A DNA stretch of 64,000 bases from Pirellula staleyi DSM 6068. Its GTDB lineage: Bacteria > Planctomycetota > Planctomycetia > Pirellulales > Pirellulaceae. Location of the stretch: positions 4,774,001 through 4,838,000 of the forward strand of contig NC_013720.1 in the NCBI RefSeq assembly GCF_000025185.1. The letters run 5' to 3'. The notes under the pieces are model-generated. The model searched no databases. It had not been told where the DNA came from and worked only from the letters and a program-made list of their open reading frames with translations. This document shows, one piece after another, positions 37,046 to 46,144 of the stretch (its first letter is position 1; each line of letters begins with the position of its first letter). The translations under genes and the position numbers were made by a program.

Positions 37046-39322
37046 TTACTGACCGCTCTTCGCCTCTGACATCGCTTTCCAAAGTCGCGGAGGGGAAATG
37101 GGGAGCGAAGTCATTCGCACGCCACTCGCCTCACACACTGCATTGGCAATCGCCGCACAGGGAGGAACGATCGGCGTTTCACCGACACCTCGCACACCAT
37201 ACGGGTGATTCGGATTGGGAACTTCGACAATGATCGTATCGATCATCGGAACGTCAAAACAGGTCGGCATGCGGTAGTCGAGGTAACTCGCGTTTCGCAT
37301 CCGTCCTTCGACATCGAAGAAGTACTCTTCGTTGAGCGCCCAGCCAATCCCTTGGACACTGCCACCTTGCATCTGTCCTTCGACATAGCTCGGATGGATT
37401 GCTTTTCCTGCATCTTGCACGGCGGTGTAACGCAAGATTTTAGTCTTACCTGTATCCGGGTCGATCTCGACATCGACGATATGTACGCCGAAGCCGTTGG
37501 TGGAACCTTCGGGACTCACGGATGCGCGGCCTGTCACCGGATCACCCGTGTGCGGCAATTCTTTGGCGAGTTCTTTGAACGTGAGGGAGTGTCCGTTGCT
37601 TTTGTAGATACCCTCTTCGACGGTCACCGATTCAGGGTCGCATTCCCAAAGAATGGCAGCTCTGCGTGCCATTTCCTTTTGAAGATCAAGCCCCAGCTTG
37701 TACGCCGCTAGGCCGGTTGCGAATGTTACGCGACTACCGCCGGTCACATCGGTGTAGCCTACGGTGTCGGTGTCTCCGACTTGAGGACGAACATCTTCGG
37801 CAGCCACACCAATCGTTTCGGCCAGTTGCATGGCAATGCTGGTGCGCGAGCCACCAATGTCGGTGCTTCCCTCGATGAGGGTCACGGTCCCATCGTCGTT
37901 CACACAAGCTGAGGCGCTTGATTTGAGTCCGATGTTAAACCAAAAACCGGCTGCAACTCCACGCCCACGATGCTTGCCAGTAAGAGGAGTTTTGTAGTGG
38001 TCGCTGTTCTTGGCCGCTTCGAGCACTTCCACGAAACCGATACGAGGATAGGCGGGGCCATCGACGCGACGTGTACCTTCTTTGGCCGCATTCTTCAGAC
38101 GAATTTCGATCGGATCGATTCCCAGTTTTTTGGCAATCTCGTCGATCACTTGCTCGCAAGCAAATGCCGCTTGTGTCGCTCCAGGGGCGCGGTAGGCCTG
38201 TGTTTTGGGTTTGTTGTTGCAAACGTCGTAGCCATCGACAGCAGCGTGGGGGATGTCGTAGCAACTGAAGATGCACATGCATCCGGGGCCGATCATTCCT
38301 CCGGGAAAAGCGCCCGCATCGTAGGCCAAATAGGCCTGAGCGGCGACGAGCGAGCCATCGTTCTTGGCCCCAATTTTCACTCGGACATAGGAGCCCGGTG
38401 TGGGTCCCGTCCCTTGAAAAACTTCGTCGCGCTGCATCGCCAGTTTTACAGGACGTCCACTCTTGCGGCTGAGAAGCGCAGCAACTGGTTCGCAGTAAAC
38501 AGCGATCTTGCCACCAAATCCACCACCAATTTCACAGGGGACGACCAAGACCTGCGAGACCGGAATTTGCAGGAGTTCCGCCGTTTGTTGACGGCACGTA
38601 AACGAACCTTGGGTACCGGTCCAAATTTTGAGCCGGGAATCTTCGTTCCACATCGCAACCGAGACATGTGGTTCGATGTAACCCTGGTGGACACTCGCTG
38701 TGGTGAACTCGCGCTCGACAACCACATCGGCGGCGGCAAATCCAGCGCTCAGATCTCCCTTTTCAAAGTGCAGATGGACGGCGATGTTGGTCGGCTTATC
38801 TCCGAGCTTGCCCATCTCGGAGGTACGCAAATCGCTGTGCAGCAGCGGCGCGTCGTCCTGCATCGCCTCGCGCACATCTTGCACAACGGGAAGCAGTTCG
38901 TACTGGACCTTGATCTTCCGCACCGCTTCTTCGGCGATATGACTACTGTTAGCAGCAACGGCGGCAATTGCGTGACCACGATAAAGAGCTTTATCTCGCG
39001 CCAGACAGTTGGCCGAGAGATGTGCCAAATTCACGGAGCCTTCCCCGAGATTCGCAATCTTGTCGGTCAGATCAGGAAAGTCGTGACCGGTGACAATGGC
39101 GTGCACTCCAGGCACGGCGAGCGCTTCAGCGAGATCGATCGAGACGATCTTCGCATGCGCATGAGGCGAGCGAAGGAAGCGACCATAGAGCATGCCTGGC
39201 AGCTGAACGTCAGCGGTGTAAATCGCTTTGCCGGTGACTTTGTCGGCACCGTCGTGGCGAATCGGGCGTGTGCCGAGCACTTTGTAAGAAGTCTTGCCAA
39301 GGTATTGAATCGAATCGCTCAT
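37046..39322 (-). CDS. Molybdenum hydroxylase, large (molybdopterin) subunit
   Basis: 758 residues of the xanthine dehydrogenase/CO dehydrogenase large-subunit family; hydroxylates an unknown aromatic or purine-like compound. Seen are the N-terminal domain (GKAIYTADVQLPGMLYGRFL), EIGGGFGGK, the cofactor-near loop AYRAPGATQAAFACEQ and the catalytic GVGE near the C-terminus (GVRGVGETPIVPP). The AYRAPG loop is unlike the AYxCSFR loop of true CO dehydrogenases, so CO oxidation is not supported. The start overlaps the 2Fe-2S subunit by four bases (ATGA). Confidence 0.9.
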   Translation of the reverse strand: MSDSIQYLGKTSYKVLGTRPIRHDGADKVTGKAIYTADVQLPGMLYGRFLRSPHAHAKIVSIDLAEALAVPGVHAIVTGHDFPDLTDKIANLGEGSVNLAHLSANCLARDKALYRGHAIAAVAANSSHIAEEAVRKIKVQYELLPVVQDVREAMQDDAPLLHSDLRTSEMGKLGDKPTNIAVHLHFEKGDLSAGFAAADVVVEREFTTASVHQGYIEPHVSVAMWNEDSRLKIWTGTQGSFTCRQQTAELLQIPVSQVLVVPCEIGGGFGGKIAVYCEPVAALLSRKSGRPVKLAMQRDEVFQGTGPTPGSYVRVKIGAKNDGSLVAAQAYLAYDAGAFPGGMIGPGCMCIFSCYDIPHAAVDGYDVCNNKPKTQAYRAPGATQAAFACEQVIDEIAKKLGIDPIEIRLKNAAKEGTRRVDGPAYPRIGFVEVLEAAKNSDHYKTPLTGKHRGRGVAAGFWFNIGLKSSASACVNDDGTVTLIEGSTDIGGSRTSIAMQLAETIGVAAEDVRPQVGDTDTVGYTDVTGGSRVTFATGLAAYKLGLDLQKEMARRAAILWECDPESVTVEEGIYKSNGHSLTFKELAKELPHTGDPVTGRASVSPEGSTNGFGVHIVDVEIDPDTGKTKILRYTAVQDAGKAIHPSYVEGQMQGGSVQGIGWALNEEYFFDVEGRMRNASYLDYRMPTCFDVPMIDTIIVEVPNPNHPYGVRGVGETPIVPPCAAIANAVCEASGVRMTSLPISPPRLWKAMSEAKSGQ

Positions 39323-39804
39323 TTCGACGACTCCTGAAGCTGGCGAGCGGCGGCTTGAACGCTACGAACGATCTTGTCGTAGCCGGTGCAGCGGCAGAGG
39401 TTGTTGGCCAAATTGAAGCGGATTTGTTCTTCGGTGGGATTGGGATTTTTGTCGAGCAGGGCTTTAGTGGCCATCAAAAAGCCTGGTGTGCAGATGCCAC
39501 ACTGTAGCGCGGCACCTTCGAGAAAACAGCTTTGCACCGGGTGCAAGTGGCCGTGCTCGGCGAGCCCTTCCACGGTCTCAATTTTCTGGCCTTCGACTTC
39601 CACTGCCAGAACGAGGCATGCATTGACCGGCAGCCCGTTTAGCAGCACGGTACAAGCGCCGCAGTTGCCGTTGTTGCAACCTTCTTTGGCACCGGTGAGG
39701 TGCAGATTATCGCGTAGAACCTCGAGCAGACTTTGGCGCGGTTCGCACAAGAATTCCATCTGCTGCGCGTTAATCGTCGTGGTGACGTGTGTCTTGCTGG
39801 CCAC
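39319..39804 (-). CDS. Molybdenum hydroxylase, 2Fe-2S subunit
   Basis: 161 residues with two iron-sulfur sites. The plant-ferredoxin type is in CNNGNCGACTVLLNG with a further Cys in NACLVLAVE; the second is helical (CGICTPGFL and CRCTGYDKIVRSV). It carries electrons from the molybdenum centre to the FAD subunit. Middle gene of the operon. Confidence 0.92.
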   Translation of the reverse strand: MASKTHVTTTINAQQMEFLCEPRQSLLEVLRDNLHLTGAKEGCNNGNCGACTVLLNGLPVNACLVLAVEVEGQKIETVEGLAEHGHLHPVQSCFLEGAALQCGICTPGFLMATKALLDKNPNPTEEQIRFNLANNLCRCTGYDKIVRSVQAAARQLQESSK

Positions 39805-39882
39805 TCTGGCACCTATTTTCTAGGAGACTGAATTTTGTGGAGGAGAGGGAGATGCAGGTCGATCGAACTAAGTTGCCGAAGT

Positions 39883-40815
39883 TTAGTGAACACTCGCAAA
39901 CACTTCGCCACGAGCACGAGCGGCTGCTTTCTCCAAGGTTCGTGTTACCAAGACACCAATCAAGTGCATGCGATACTCGGCTGTGCCACGCATGTCGCTA
40001 ATGGGACTGGCGATCTTCTGGGCTAACTTGCCAGCTTCCGCAAAGTTGTCGGCTGTCGGTGATTTTCCGGCCAGAAACTCGCTCGCCTCTTGTGCATAGC
40101 GGCAGGTGGGGGCCACAGCTCCGATTCCGATACGGGCATATTCAATCGTGTCGCACTTCGAGTTCAGCTGCAAACGCGAAGCTACTCCTACGACGGCGAT
40201 ATCCATTTCGTTGCGTGGAATGAAGCGTTCGTAGGCCGATCCGCTGTGGGCCAGAGTCGGTGGGAACATGATGGCGTGCAGCAGTTCCCCTGGAGCCAGT
40301 TGATTCTTGCCCGGGCCGGTACAGAAAAGTTCCACCGCCACATTGCGACGGCCCTGGGGGCCGATGATCTCGCAGTAGGCATGGTGGGCAATGAGAGCCG
40401 GAATGGTGTCGGCTGCAGGGGAGGCATTGCACAGATTGCCCCCCACGCTTGCTCGCGACTGAATTTGCCACCCACCCACAATGCGTGTGGCATCGGCCAG
40501 AGCAGGGTAGGCAGCGGCAATTTGGGAATCGTCGTAGATGCGATAGCAGGGGACAGCAGCGCCGAGTTTCAAGCCTGTTTGTGGCGTGAAATGGAGCTCG
40601 GAAAGCTCGGGGATCTTCTTCACGTCGACCACGATCTCAGCCGATCGAGTCCCTTCGCGAAGTTGCACCAAAATATCAGTGCCCCCGGCCAAAATCCGAG
40701 CTTTTCCATTGGCCCAAGCAAGCAACTGCGTAGCTTCGGCAAGCGACGTCGGTGCCCGGTATGCAAAATTTTGCACGGAGAGGTGCCTTGCGCTGGAGGT
40801 CGAGTTGTCGATCAA
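39883..40815 (-). CDS. Molybdenum hydroxylase, FAD-binding subunit
   Basis: 310 residues. The FAD-binding loops ARILAGGTDILVQLREG and SRASVGGNLCNASPAADTIP match the CoxM/XdhB type. The C-terminal CoxM-C domain (IEYARIGIGAVAPTCRYAQE) is present. The order FAD, 2Fe-2S, molybdenum subunit is one of the usual arrangements. The frame begins with TTG; a GTG at about 40781 (VQNFAYRAP) is an alternative start. Confidence 0.9.
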   Translation of the reverse strand: MIDNSTSSARHLSVQNFAYRAPTSLAEATQLLAWANGKARILAGGTDILVQLREGTRSAEIVVDVKKIPELSELHFTPQTGLKLGAAVPCYRIYDDSQIAAAYPALADATRIVGGWQIQSRASVGGNLCNASPAADTIPALIAHHAYCEIIGPQGRRNVAVELFCTGPGKNQLAPGELLHAIMFPPTLAHSGSAYERFIPRNEMDIAVVGVASRLQLNSKCDTIEYARIGIGAVAPTCRYAQEASEFLAGKSPTADNFAEAGKLAQKIASPISDMRGTAEYRMHLIGVLVTRTLEKAAARARGEVFASVH

Positions 40816-40966
40816 AATGCAGCTGGCACAACGGCAACGAGTGCAACGTTAGAGCTTCACTGTGGCTGGCGATTATACCCGAGCGCTAGTTGCTTTCAAC
40901 GAACCCTCGTCGAGCACTTGCACGATTCGTCTAGTTCATGAACTGGGCAAGCAGTGAGAGTCGGCC

Positions 40967-41551
40967 CTAGGACTTTTCAGCGGGTGGCCGAGCAAACGAG
41001 AAGGCCAGCTGCGATTCGCGCGAAACCGAATGCGGATTCAGCTCTTTGTAGAGCATGCTCGCCTGAATATCGCGGTTGTGCTGATACTTGTCGCTCTTGT
41101 ATTCGACAATATCGCCCGCGATCTGATGGTAGAAAATTTGGCAAATCGAGATGCCCGGATAGATGCGAATCGGCTGAACGGCAAACATTTCGAGCGTCCA
41201 GTAGCCGCAGAAGCCGACGTCGCCAAAGCCCGCCGTGACGTGGACAAAAAGTCCGAGCCGACCAATCGAAGAGCGACCTTCAATCATCGGGACAAAATTA
41301 TGCGTCTCCGTGCGCTCGACAGTGCGGGCCAGATACAGCTTCTGGGGACTCAGCACGAGTCCTTCCTGAGGAATCAGAATCCGGCGCGTTCGATTGGGCT
41401 GGGCCATATCGAGCACCACCTCTTCGTAGGTGATGAGCTCGTTGTGCAGCGTCAGGTTGTAGCTGTTGGGATTCAGTTTCTCGGGATCGAATGGATCGAT
41501 GTTGATGTTCGTGCCGAGATTTTGCCGAATTTCTTCGCCTGACAGAATCAT
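40967..41551 (-). CDS. dcd: dCTP deaminase
   Basis: 194 residues, the family length. Trimeric enzyme that deaminates dCTP to dUTP (or dUMP in the bifunctional form). Conserved EGRSSIGRLGLFVHVTAGFG carries the catalytic and substrate-binding residues; TLEMFAVQPIRIYPGISICQ is typical. The N-terminus (MILSGEEIRQNL) is clear. Pyrimidine nucleotide metabolism; single gene. Confidence 0.93.
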   Translation of the reverse strand: MILSGEEIRQNLGTNINIDPFDPEKLNPNSYNLTLHNELITYEEVVLDMAQPNRTRRILIPQEGLVLSPQKLYLARTVERTETHNFVPMIEGRSSIGRLGLFVHVTAGFGDVGFCGYWTLEMFAVQPIRIYPGISICQIFYHQIAGDIVEYKSDKYQHNRDIQASMLYKELNPHSVSRESQLAFSFARPPAEKS

Positions 41552-41703
41552 CGCAGCCTACCGATCGAAAGTTGTTCTACGAGCGGCTGCTCGCAGATCG
41601 GGTGAAGCACTTACCAGAACCGGCGCTGTACCAATCGTCGCTATCTGAAACGTCACTGTCCGAATCGTCGCATCGAAGACCGCAAGCCTCTTCTCAACGC
41701 CCA

Positions 41704-42348
41704 TTATGTGGTGCCGATTCGAGGACAAAACTCCGCAAAGTTGCAGTGGTCGCAAGCAGGTTTACGAGCCTTGCACACACGTCGCCCATGATGAATCATG
41801 CGATGCGAAAACATGATCCATTCTTCCTGCGGTAGCTGAGCCATCAAATCGCGCTCGATCTTGACGGGGTCGACTTCCTTCGTCAACCCAAGACGCTGCG
41901 AAAGCCTGCCGACATGCGTGTCGACCACCACTCCACTCGGAATGCCAAAGCAGGTTCCCAGAACCACATTGGCCGTTTTTCGTCCCACACCAGGAAGCTT
42001 TACCAGCAGTTCAAGCTCCCGGGGAACTGCGCCAGCGTATTGCTCGACCAACTGTCGCGAGCACTCTTTGATATTCTTCGCCTTGTTCCGAAAAAAACCG
42101 GTGCTTTGTACCAACTTCTCAATCGACTTGAGCGGGGCTTCGGCCATCGCATCAGCGGTGGGATAATGCTTGAAAAGATCGCGCGTAACGATGTTCACCC
42201 GTTCGTCCGTACATTGAGCGGACAGAATGGTGGCAATCAGTAACTGGTAGGGAGATTGGTGCTCGAGTGCGCACAAGGCATCGGCGTAATCGCGCTTTAG
42301 CCCCTCGACAACGAGGCCTGCCTGCTCACCTTTTCGTTTTCGGGCCAT
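41704..42348 (-). CDS. nth: Endonuclease III
   Basis: 214 residues. Base-excision repair glycosylase and AP lyase acting on oxidised pyrimidines. The helix-hairpin-helix LVKLPGVGRKTANVVLGT contains the catalytic Lys, and VVVDTHVGRLSQRLGL the catalytic Asp. The C-terminal 4Fe-4S cluster shows C-X6-C-X2-C-X5-C (CKARKPACDHCNFAEFC). Divergent from the DUF309 gene. Confidence 0.95.
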   Translation of the reverse strand: MARKRKGEQAGLVVEGLKRDYADALCALEHQSPYQLLIATILSAQCTDERVNIVTRDLFKHYPTADAMAEAPLKSIEKLVQSTGFFRNKAKNIKECSRQLVEQYAGAVPRELELLVKLPGVGRKTANVVLGTCFGIPSGVVVDTHVGRLSQRLGLTKEVDPVKIERDLMAQLPQEEWIMFSHRMIHHGRRVCKARKPACDHCNFAEFCPRIGTT

Positions 42349-42554
42349 GGCCGCCTATGGAGTCGCTGAAGAGGAATTCGCCCATCGATTCCCGCCGCTG
42401 TCAGTCGCGAGAAGATTGCATGATTGTCGTGAGCGGTTCCGCTCGACGCAAGGTGTCGCTGAAATCGGTAAGATAGAGGCTTCAGTCAGCGATTGCGACG
42501 ACAAGCGTTGCTCGCTATCCCCGCACCACCACGATTGCTCAAGATAGGCGCCAC

Positions 42555-42947
42555 GTGACGGACGAAACCAACTACGACCACCGTTATCTCGAGGGGATCG
42601 AGCACTTCAATCGCTGCGACTTCTATGAAGCGCACGAGGTATGGGAAGAATTGTGGACCGAGTATGCCGGACCATCGCGAAAGTTCTACCAGGGGCTCAT
42701 TCAAGTTGCTGTTTGTTTGCACCATTTCGGCAACGGCAACACGCGTGGCGCGAAGAAACTGTTCCACGGCAGCACCGGCTATCTCAACGAGTATCGACCG
42801 TGGCATGAAGGGGTCGATGTCGATCAACTGATCACACAACTCGAGGCCTGTTGCCGAGAAATCCTCGACAGCACCGAAGAGTTTCCCAAAGTCGATATCA
42901 TTCCCGATCTCATCCCCGAGATTCACCTTTCACCACCACCGCCATGA
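42555..42947 (+). CDS. DUF309 protein
   Basis: 130 residues of the DUF309 family, small helical proteins of unknown function. The signature HFNRCDFYEAHEVWEELWTE and the following KFYQGLIQVAVCLHHFGNGN are plain. The C-terminus is Pro-rich. It lies between nth and the blaI-like gene and has no evident partner. Confidence 0.85.
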   Translation: MTDETNYDHRYLEGIEHFNRCDFYEAHEVWEELWTEYAGPSRKFYQGLIQVAVCLHHFGNGNTRGAKKLFHGSTGYLNEYRPWHEGVDVDQLITQLEACCREILDSTEEFPKVDIIPDLIPEIHLSPPPP

Positions 42948-43070
42948 TGCTGGCCCAGAAGACGACATTGGGGCCGCGCCATCGACTTCGTGCGTTAGTT
43001 TTTGGTATGGCCACCGACGGTGCATGATCCAAGAACAAGCGGAAAAAGAGGAAAATCTTGACGAATGGAG

Positions 43071-43100
43071 TTGACTACCCTTGTAGTCTCTCGCTATTGT
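43071..43100 (+). promoter_or_regulatory. Probable promoter of the blaI-M56 operon
   Basis: TTGACT at 43071-43076 and TATTGT at 43095-43100 with an 18-bp spacer, 43 bases before the blaI-like start. Both elements are touched or flanked by BlaI-type operators, so the repressor would block polymerase. Confidence 0.55.
43073..43088. promoter_or_regulatory. BlaI-type operator 1
   Basis: A perfect inverted repeat GACTAC-CCTT-GTAGTC, close to the known BlaI/MecI half-site (TACA/TGTA with flanking GACTA). It overlaps the -35 element. Confidence 0.75.
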
Positions 43101-43120
43101 GTGACTACTGATGTAGACAC
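43101..43120. promoter_or_regulatory. BlaI-type operator 2
   Basis: GTGACTAC-TGAT-GTAGACAC, an inverted repeat with one mismatch per 8-base arm. It lies just after the -10 element; its centre is 30 bp from that of operator 1, three helical turns, so two repressor dimers could bind the same DNA face. Confidence 0.7.
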
Positions 43121-43142
43121 ACTCTAACCAACAAGTCGTTCG

Positions 43143-43604
43143 ATGAGTCAACAACGCGATTCGCTGGGAAAAGTAGAACTGGAGATCCTGCAACTGATTG
43201 ACAAGTTGCAGCCAGTTACGGTCCGGACACTTGTTGATCATTTAGCGGAAAGCAGCGGCCAAGCTCGCACGACAATCCTCACGGTGGTCGAGCGGATTCG
43301 AAAGAAGGGATTTGTCTCTCGTCGGAAGATAGGTGGAGTTTTTCACTACAGCCCTCGGATACCTGTAACACAATTGCTGCAGCGGCTCGTTACTGATTTT
43401 GTCAGCAATGTACTCGGTGGCTCGGTTTCACCCGTGGTCGCCTACCTTCAAAAAACTCAGCAAGTAGATCCGGCCGAACTAGCCGAACTGCGAGCGATTG
43501 TTGAGCAACTCGAATCGCAACAGCACCTATCTAATAAGGCATCCCCATCGAGCCATTGTCTGGACAATTCACTGCATGGTGAAAGCGAGAAAGGGGCTTC
43601 ATGA
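43143..43604 (+). CDS. BlaI/MecI-family repressor
   Basis: 153 residues with an N-terminal winged-helix DNA-binding domain (LGKVELEILQLIDKLQPVTV, TTILTVVERIRKKGFVSRRK, GGVFHYSPRI) and a dimerisation tail. Such repressors are cut by a partner M56 metalloprotease when an inducer is sensed. The partner gene follows with an ATGA overlap, and two operators precede the gene. The inducer need not be a beta-lactam; similar pairs occur widely in planctomycetes. Confidence 0.9.
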   Translation: MSQQRDSLGKVELEILQLIDKLQPVTVRTLVDHLAESSGQARTTILTVVERIRKKGFVSRRKIGGVFHYSPRIPVTQLLQRLVTDFVSNVLGGSVSPVVAYLQKTQQVDPAELAELRAIVEQLESQQHLSNKASPSSHCLDNSLHGESEKGAS

Positions 43605-45577
43605 TGGAAACCTTATTGGCCTTCCCCACGCTCGCAATTACACACTTTTGGCGAGCATCGTGGCAAATCGCGATTGTTGTCGCAATCGTTTTCACCATCG
43701 AAAAACTGTTCCCGACAATCGCTCCAAATCTACGGAGTTGGATGTGGCGGGCTGTGTTCATCAAACTACTGCTACTGGTGGCTTTACCATTTAGCTTTGT
43801 CATACCTTTATTGCCCCAGCGGTCGCTTGATTTATCGCAAATGCGTCCGCAACTTGTTGCAAGTCCAGTTGTCGAAGGTGCTTCTTTTTCGAAGCAACCA
43901 TCGAGAGCTTTGCCACCAACTCGGGCGACTGCGGCATCAATTACGTTGGGACACTGGGACTATCTTGCAACTGGAATCCTTGCTTGCTGGCTTCTCGGTT
44001 GCAGCCTGCATGTTGCCCATCAAGTTCGAATCGAGCGAGTAGTTCGTTGCGAGCTGCGCCAGTCTCGATCAATTGTTTCCGTCTCCATTCGCAAACCACT
44101 TGAAAAGCTCGCTAAACAATTTGGACTACAGCAACTACCGCCTATTCGGTGGACAACAAGATCAGAGAGCCCACGACTCATCGGTGCTTGGCAACCGACC
44201 ATCTTACTTCCGGTCGAGTGGCTGTCGCGCTGTTCGGATTCGCAGCTTCAACTTGCAATTGCGCATGAGCTTTCACACATCGCTCGGTGCGACCTAGTTT
44301 GGAATCGTCTCGTCGCCGTGCTGGAAATTTTGTTTTTCTTCCATCCAAGTGTGCGATTTGCCTGTAACCGGTACCTCCTAGCGCAAGAAATCGCTTGCGA
44401 TGCACTCGTTATCGAACGCACCAGCAAGCAACCGCACGAGTATGCCAAGCTTTTGCTGGAGTTCGTATCGTATCCCAGAACACCCGCTTGGGACGGATCA
44501 GCAGCAATCACAGGGGCGTCAGTTTCTCTTCGGGAAAGGTTTGTAGCCATGCAACAGATTCATTTACAAAAACGGCCTCAACTGGCTCTCAGCATTGCGG
44601 TTTCGCTAGCTGTCGGCCTGGCAGTCGTTCCGCTATCGCTGGGTGAAACGCCATCGAAGAAACCATCCTCCAAAGCATTCGTTTCTCCTGGTGAAATGCG
44701 GTCTGATGAAGCCAAGAACCAATCGCCAAAACGAAATAGCGCTACAGCATCATCACATGGATTTGCCGCAAGCGGCGGCACTTCTGGAGGTAATGCGATA
44801 GCGGGTGGAGCGTCGAACGGCTCAGTGCAGGGTGCCGCACGTGCTCGCGCAAGTGGGAGTGGAAGTGCTTCTCGACAAAACGGCAATATGGCCACCGCTG
44901 AAGCCTCGGCGGAAGTAGCGATCGGAGCAAACGGAGATGAACAAGTTGCTCCGCCCACCTCGCCGAATGATTCACCAAGTGAGGTGCGAGACTCATCCGG
45001 CAGCGTACAGCATTCAAAATCGGTGTCGCAGGTAGTAAGTTCGACCGACGATGGAGATGGCTCAAGCTGGACGCGAACTACCACTGCATCCGAAGGCGCG
45101 CGACAGTTCAAGATCGAAGAGTCTGAAGGAATGATTAAGGTTACGATCACTGCTGGTGACAAAGTGATCGAAGTGACAGCCAAAAGCAAAGACGATTTGC
45201 AATCGAAATCGAGTGAAGCTTTTGCTGTTTATCAGGAGTATGTCGAAAGCGCGCAAACGATGGGGACGTCGGCTCCTTCCGCCAATTCATCAAGCGGCAC
45301 TCGTTCTGCTACCCAAGGTTTTTCTCGCACAAAATCAGGTTCGAAATCCGGTGGTTTTGCTCGCGGCTCTGCTTCTGGTAAAGCATTCGGGAAAGCTTCA
45401 GGAAAAGCATTCGGCATGACTGAAGGCGCTGAAGGGGTTGGTGGACAAGCCCAGATGCCCAGCCGACTCGAACTGCTACGCCAAATGCAGCAGCAATTAC
45501 GCGATGAAGCAGCTGACAATCCTGCAGCCCAGGCATTGATTGACCAGTTGGATGAAGAGATCCGCAATGAGAAATAG
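43601..45577 (+). CDS. BlaR1-like M56 metalloprotease sensor
   Basis: 658 residues. The N-terminal ~330 residues contain membrane segments (ASWQIAIVVAIVFTIEKLF; AVFIKLLLLVALPFSFVIPL) and the zinc motif HELSH near residue 222 (AIAHELSHIARCDLVWNRLV). After a fourth membrane segment (~335-350) there is a ~300-residue Ser/Gly/Ala-rich region ending in a helical stretch. There is no penicillin-binding sensor domain. A likely periplasmic signal would activate the protease to cleave the repressor. Start at 43601 or the adjacent ATG at 43604. Confidence 0.85.
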   Translation: MMETLLAFPTLAITHFWRASWQIAIVVAIVFTIEKLFPTIAPNLRSWMWRAVFIKLLLLVALPFSFVIPLLPQRSLDLSQMRPQLVASPVVEGASFSKQPSRALPPTRATAASITLGHWDYLATGILACWLLGCSLHVAHQVRIERVVRCELRQSRSIVSVSIRKPLEKLAKQFGLQQLPPIRWTTRSESPRLIGAWQPTILLPVEWLSRCSDSQLQLAIAHELSHIARCDLVWNRLVAVLEILFFFHPSVRFACNRYLLAQEIACDALVIERTSKQPHEYAKLLLEFVSYPRTPAWDGSAAITGASVSLRERFVAMQQIHLQKRPQLALSIAVSLAVGLAVVPLSLGETPSKKPSSKAFVSPGEMRSDEAKNQSPKRNSATASSHGFAASGGTSGGNAIAGGASNGSVQGAARARASGSGSASRQNGNMATAEASAEVAIGANGDEQVAPPTSPNDSPSEVRDSSGSVQHSKSVSQVVSSTDDGDGSSWTRTTTASEGARQFKIEESEGMIKVTITAGDKVIEVTAKSKDDLQSKSSEAFAVYQEYVESAQTMGTSAPSANSSSGTRSATQGFSRTKSGSKSGGFARGSASGKAFGKASGKAFGMTEGAEGVGGQAQMPSRLELLRQMQQQLRDEAADNPAAQALIDQLDEEIRNEK

Positions 45578-45687
45578 TTGGTTCAAGATTGGGCATGTCC
45601 CGTCAGCATGATACGTTCGGTCGGTAATCTGACTGAATTGAACATGGTCAACCGTTCTCTCAACAACCGCTTGCTTATGAACTCAGT

Positions 45688-45718
45688 AGCCCTTCGATAA
45701 ACTTGTCGAAGGGCTTTT
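45688..45718 (+). terminator. Terminator after the M56 gene
   Basis: AGCCCTTCGA / TCGAAGGGCT, a perfect 10-bp stem with an 8-base loop followed by TTT. It lies 110 bases after the M56 stop. The rest of the 340-bp gap to 45917 has no gene I can recognise. Confidence 0.8.
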
Positions 45719-45917
45719 GCGGTAACGGCTGCACTTGATCAAGCGATCCGGCAATTCTTATCTTGCGGACTTGGTTTCTGACCGCGCTAGCATCGCGTTG
45801 CTCCTGAGAATTGCTTCATGCATGAGTTGGACCTCCTCGCCTCTCATTGTTGACCGAGGGAGGGTACCCAACGATACTTGGCCTCCTGGAACCGCTAGAA
45901 ATTTAAGGAGCAAAAAA

Positions 45918-46061
45918 ATGAATACGCTTCGAATACGACTTCTTTCAGGATCACTCGCCGCAATCGTTGTTGCGTCGTTTTTGATGACCTGCCCGACGAA
46001 GAATTGCTTCGCGGAGGATTCTCTAGCTTCGCCCAACATCATTCTCATCCTAATCGATGAC
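45918..46061 (+). pseudogene. 5' fragment of a sulfatase gene, broken by IS66
   Basis: ATG at 45918 has AAGGAG seven bases upstream and opens a signal peptide (LRIRLLSGSLAAIVVASFLM ... CFAED) followed by SPNIILILIDD, the start of a type I sulfatase with its two metal-binding Asp residues. After codon 48 the similarity stops and the reading frame runs into the IS66 end, continuing for ~45 codons of unrelated sequence. The remaining ~400 codons of the sulfatase are not found anywhere in this window. Confidence 0.7.
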
Positions 46062-46144
46062 AAGGTGTCCGTTCTGCCAACCGCATCTTCGATTTTCGCG
46101 GCTGACCCGTCAAGATTCGGCTTTCTCAATCGAGGAGGCGGGCG

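Noticed and set aside
37970-39337. Open frame of ~455 codons on the plus strand over the molybdenum subunit
   Set aside because: Shadow of a strongly conserved enzyme gene.
37046-40815. CO dehydrogenase operon
   Set aside because: Gene set looks similar, but the large subunit has AYRAPG where true CO dehydrogenases have AYxCSFR.
43601-45577. Beta-lactam resistance sensor
   Set aside because: The protease is BlaR1-like, but no penicillin-binding domain and no beta-lactamase gene are present.
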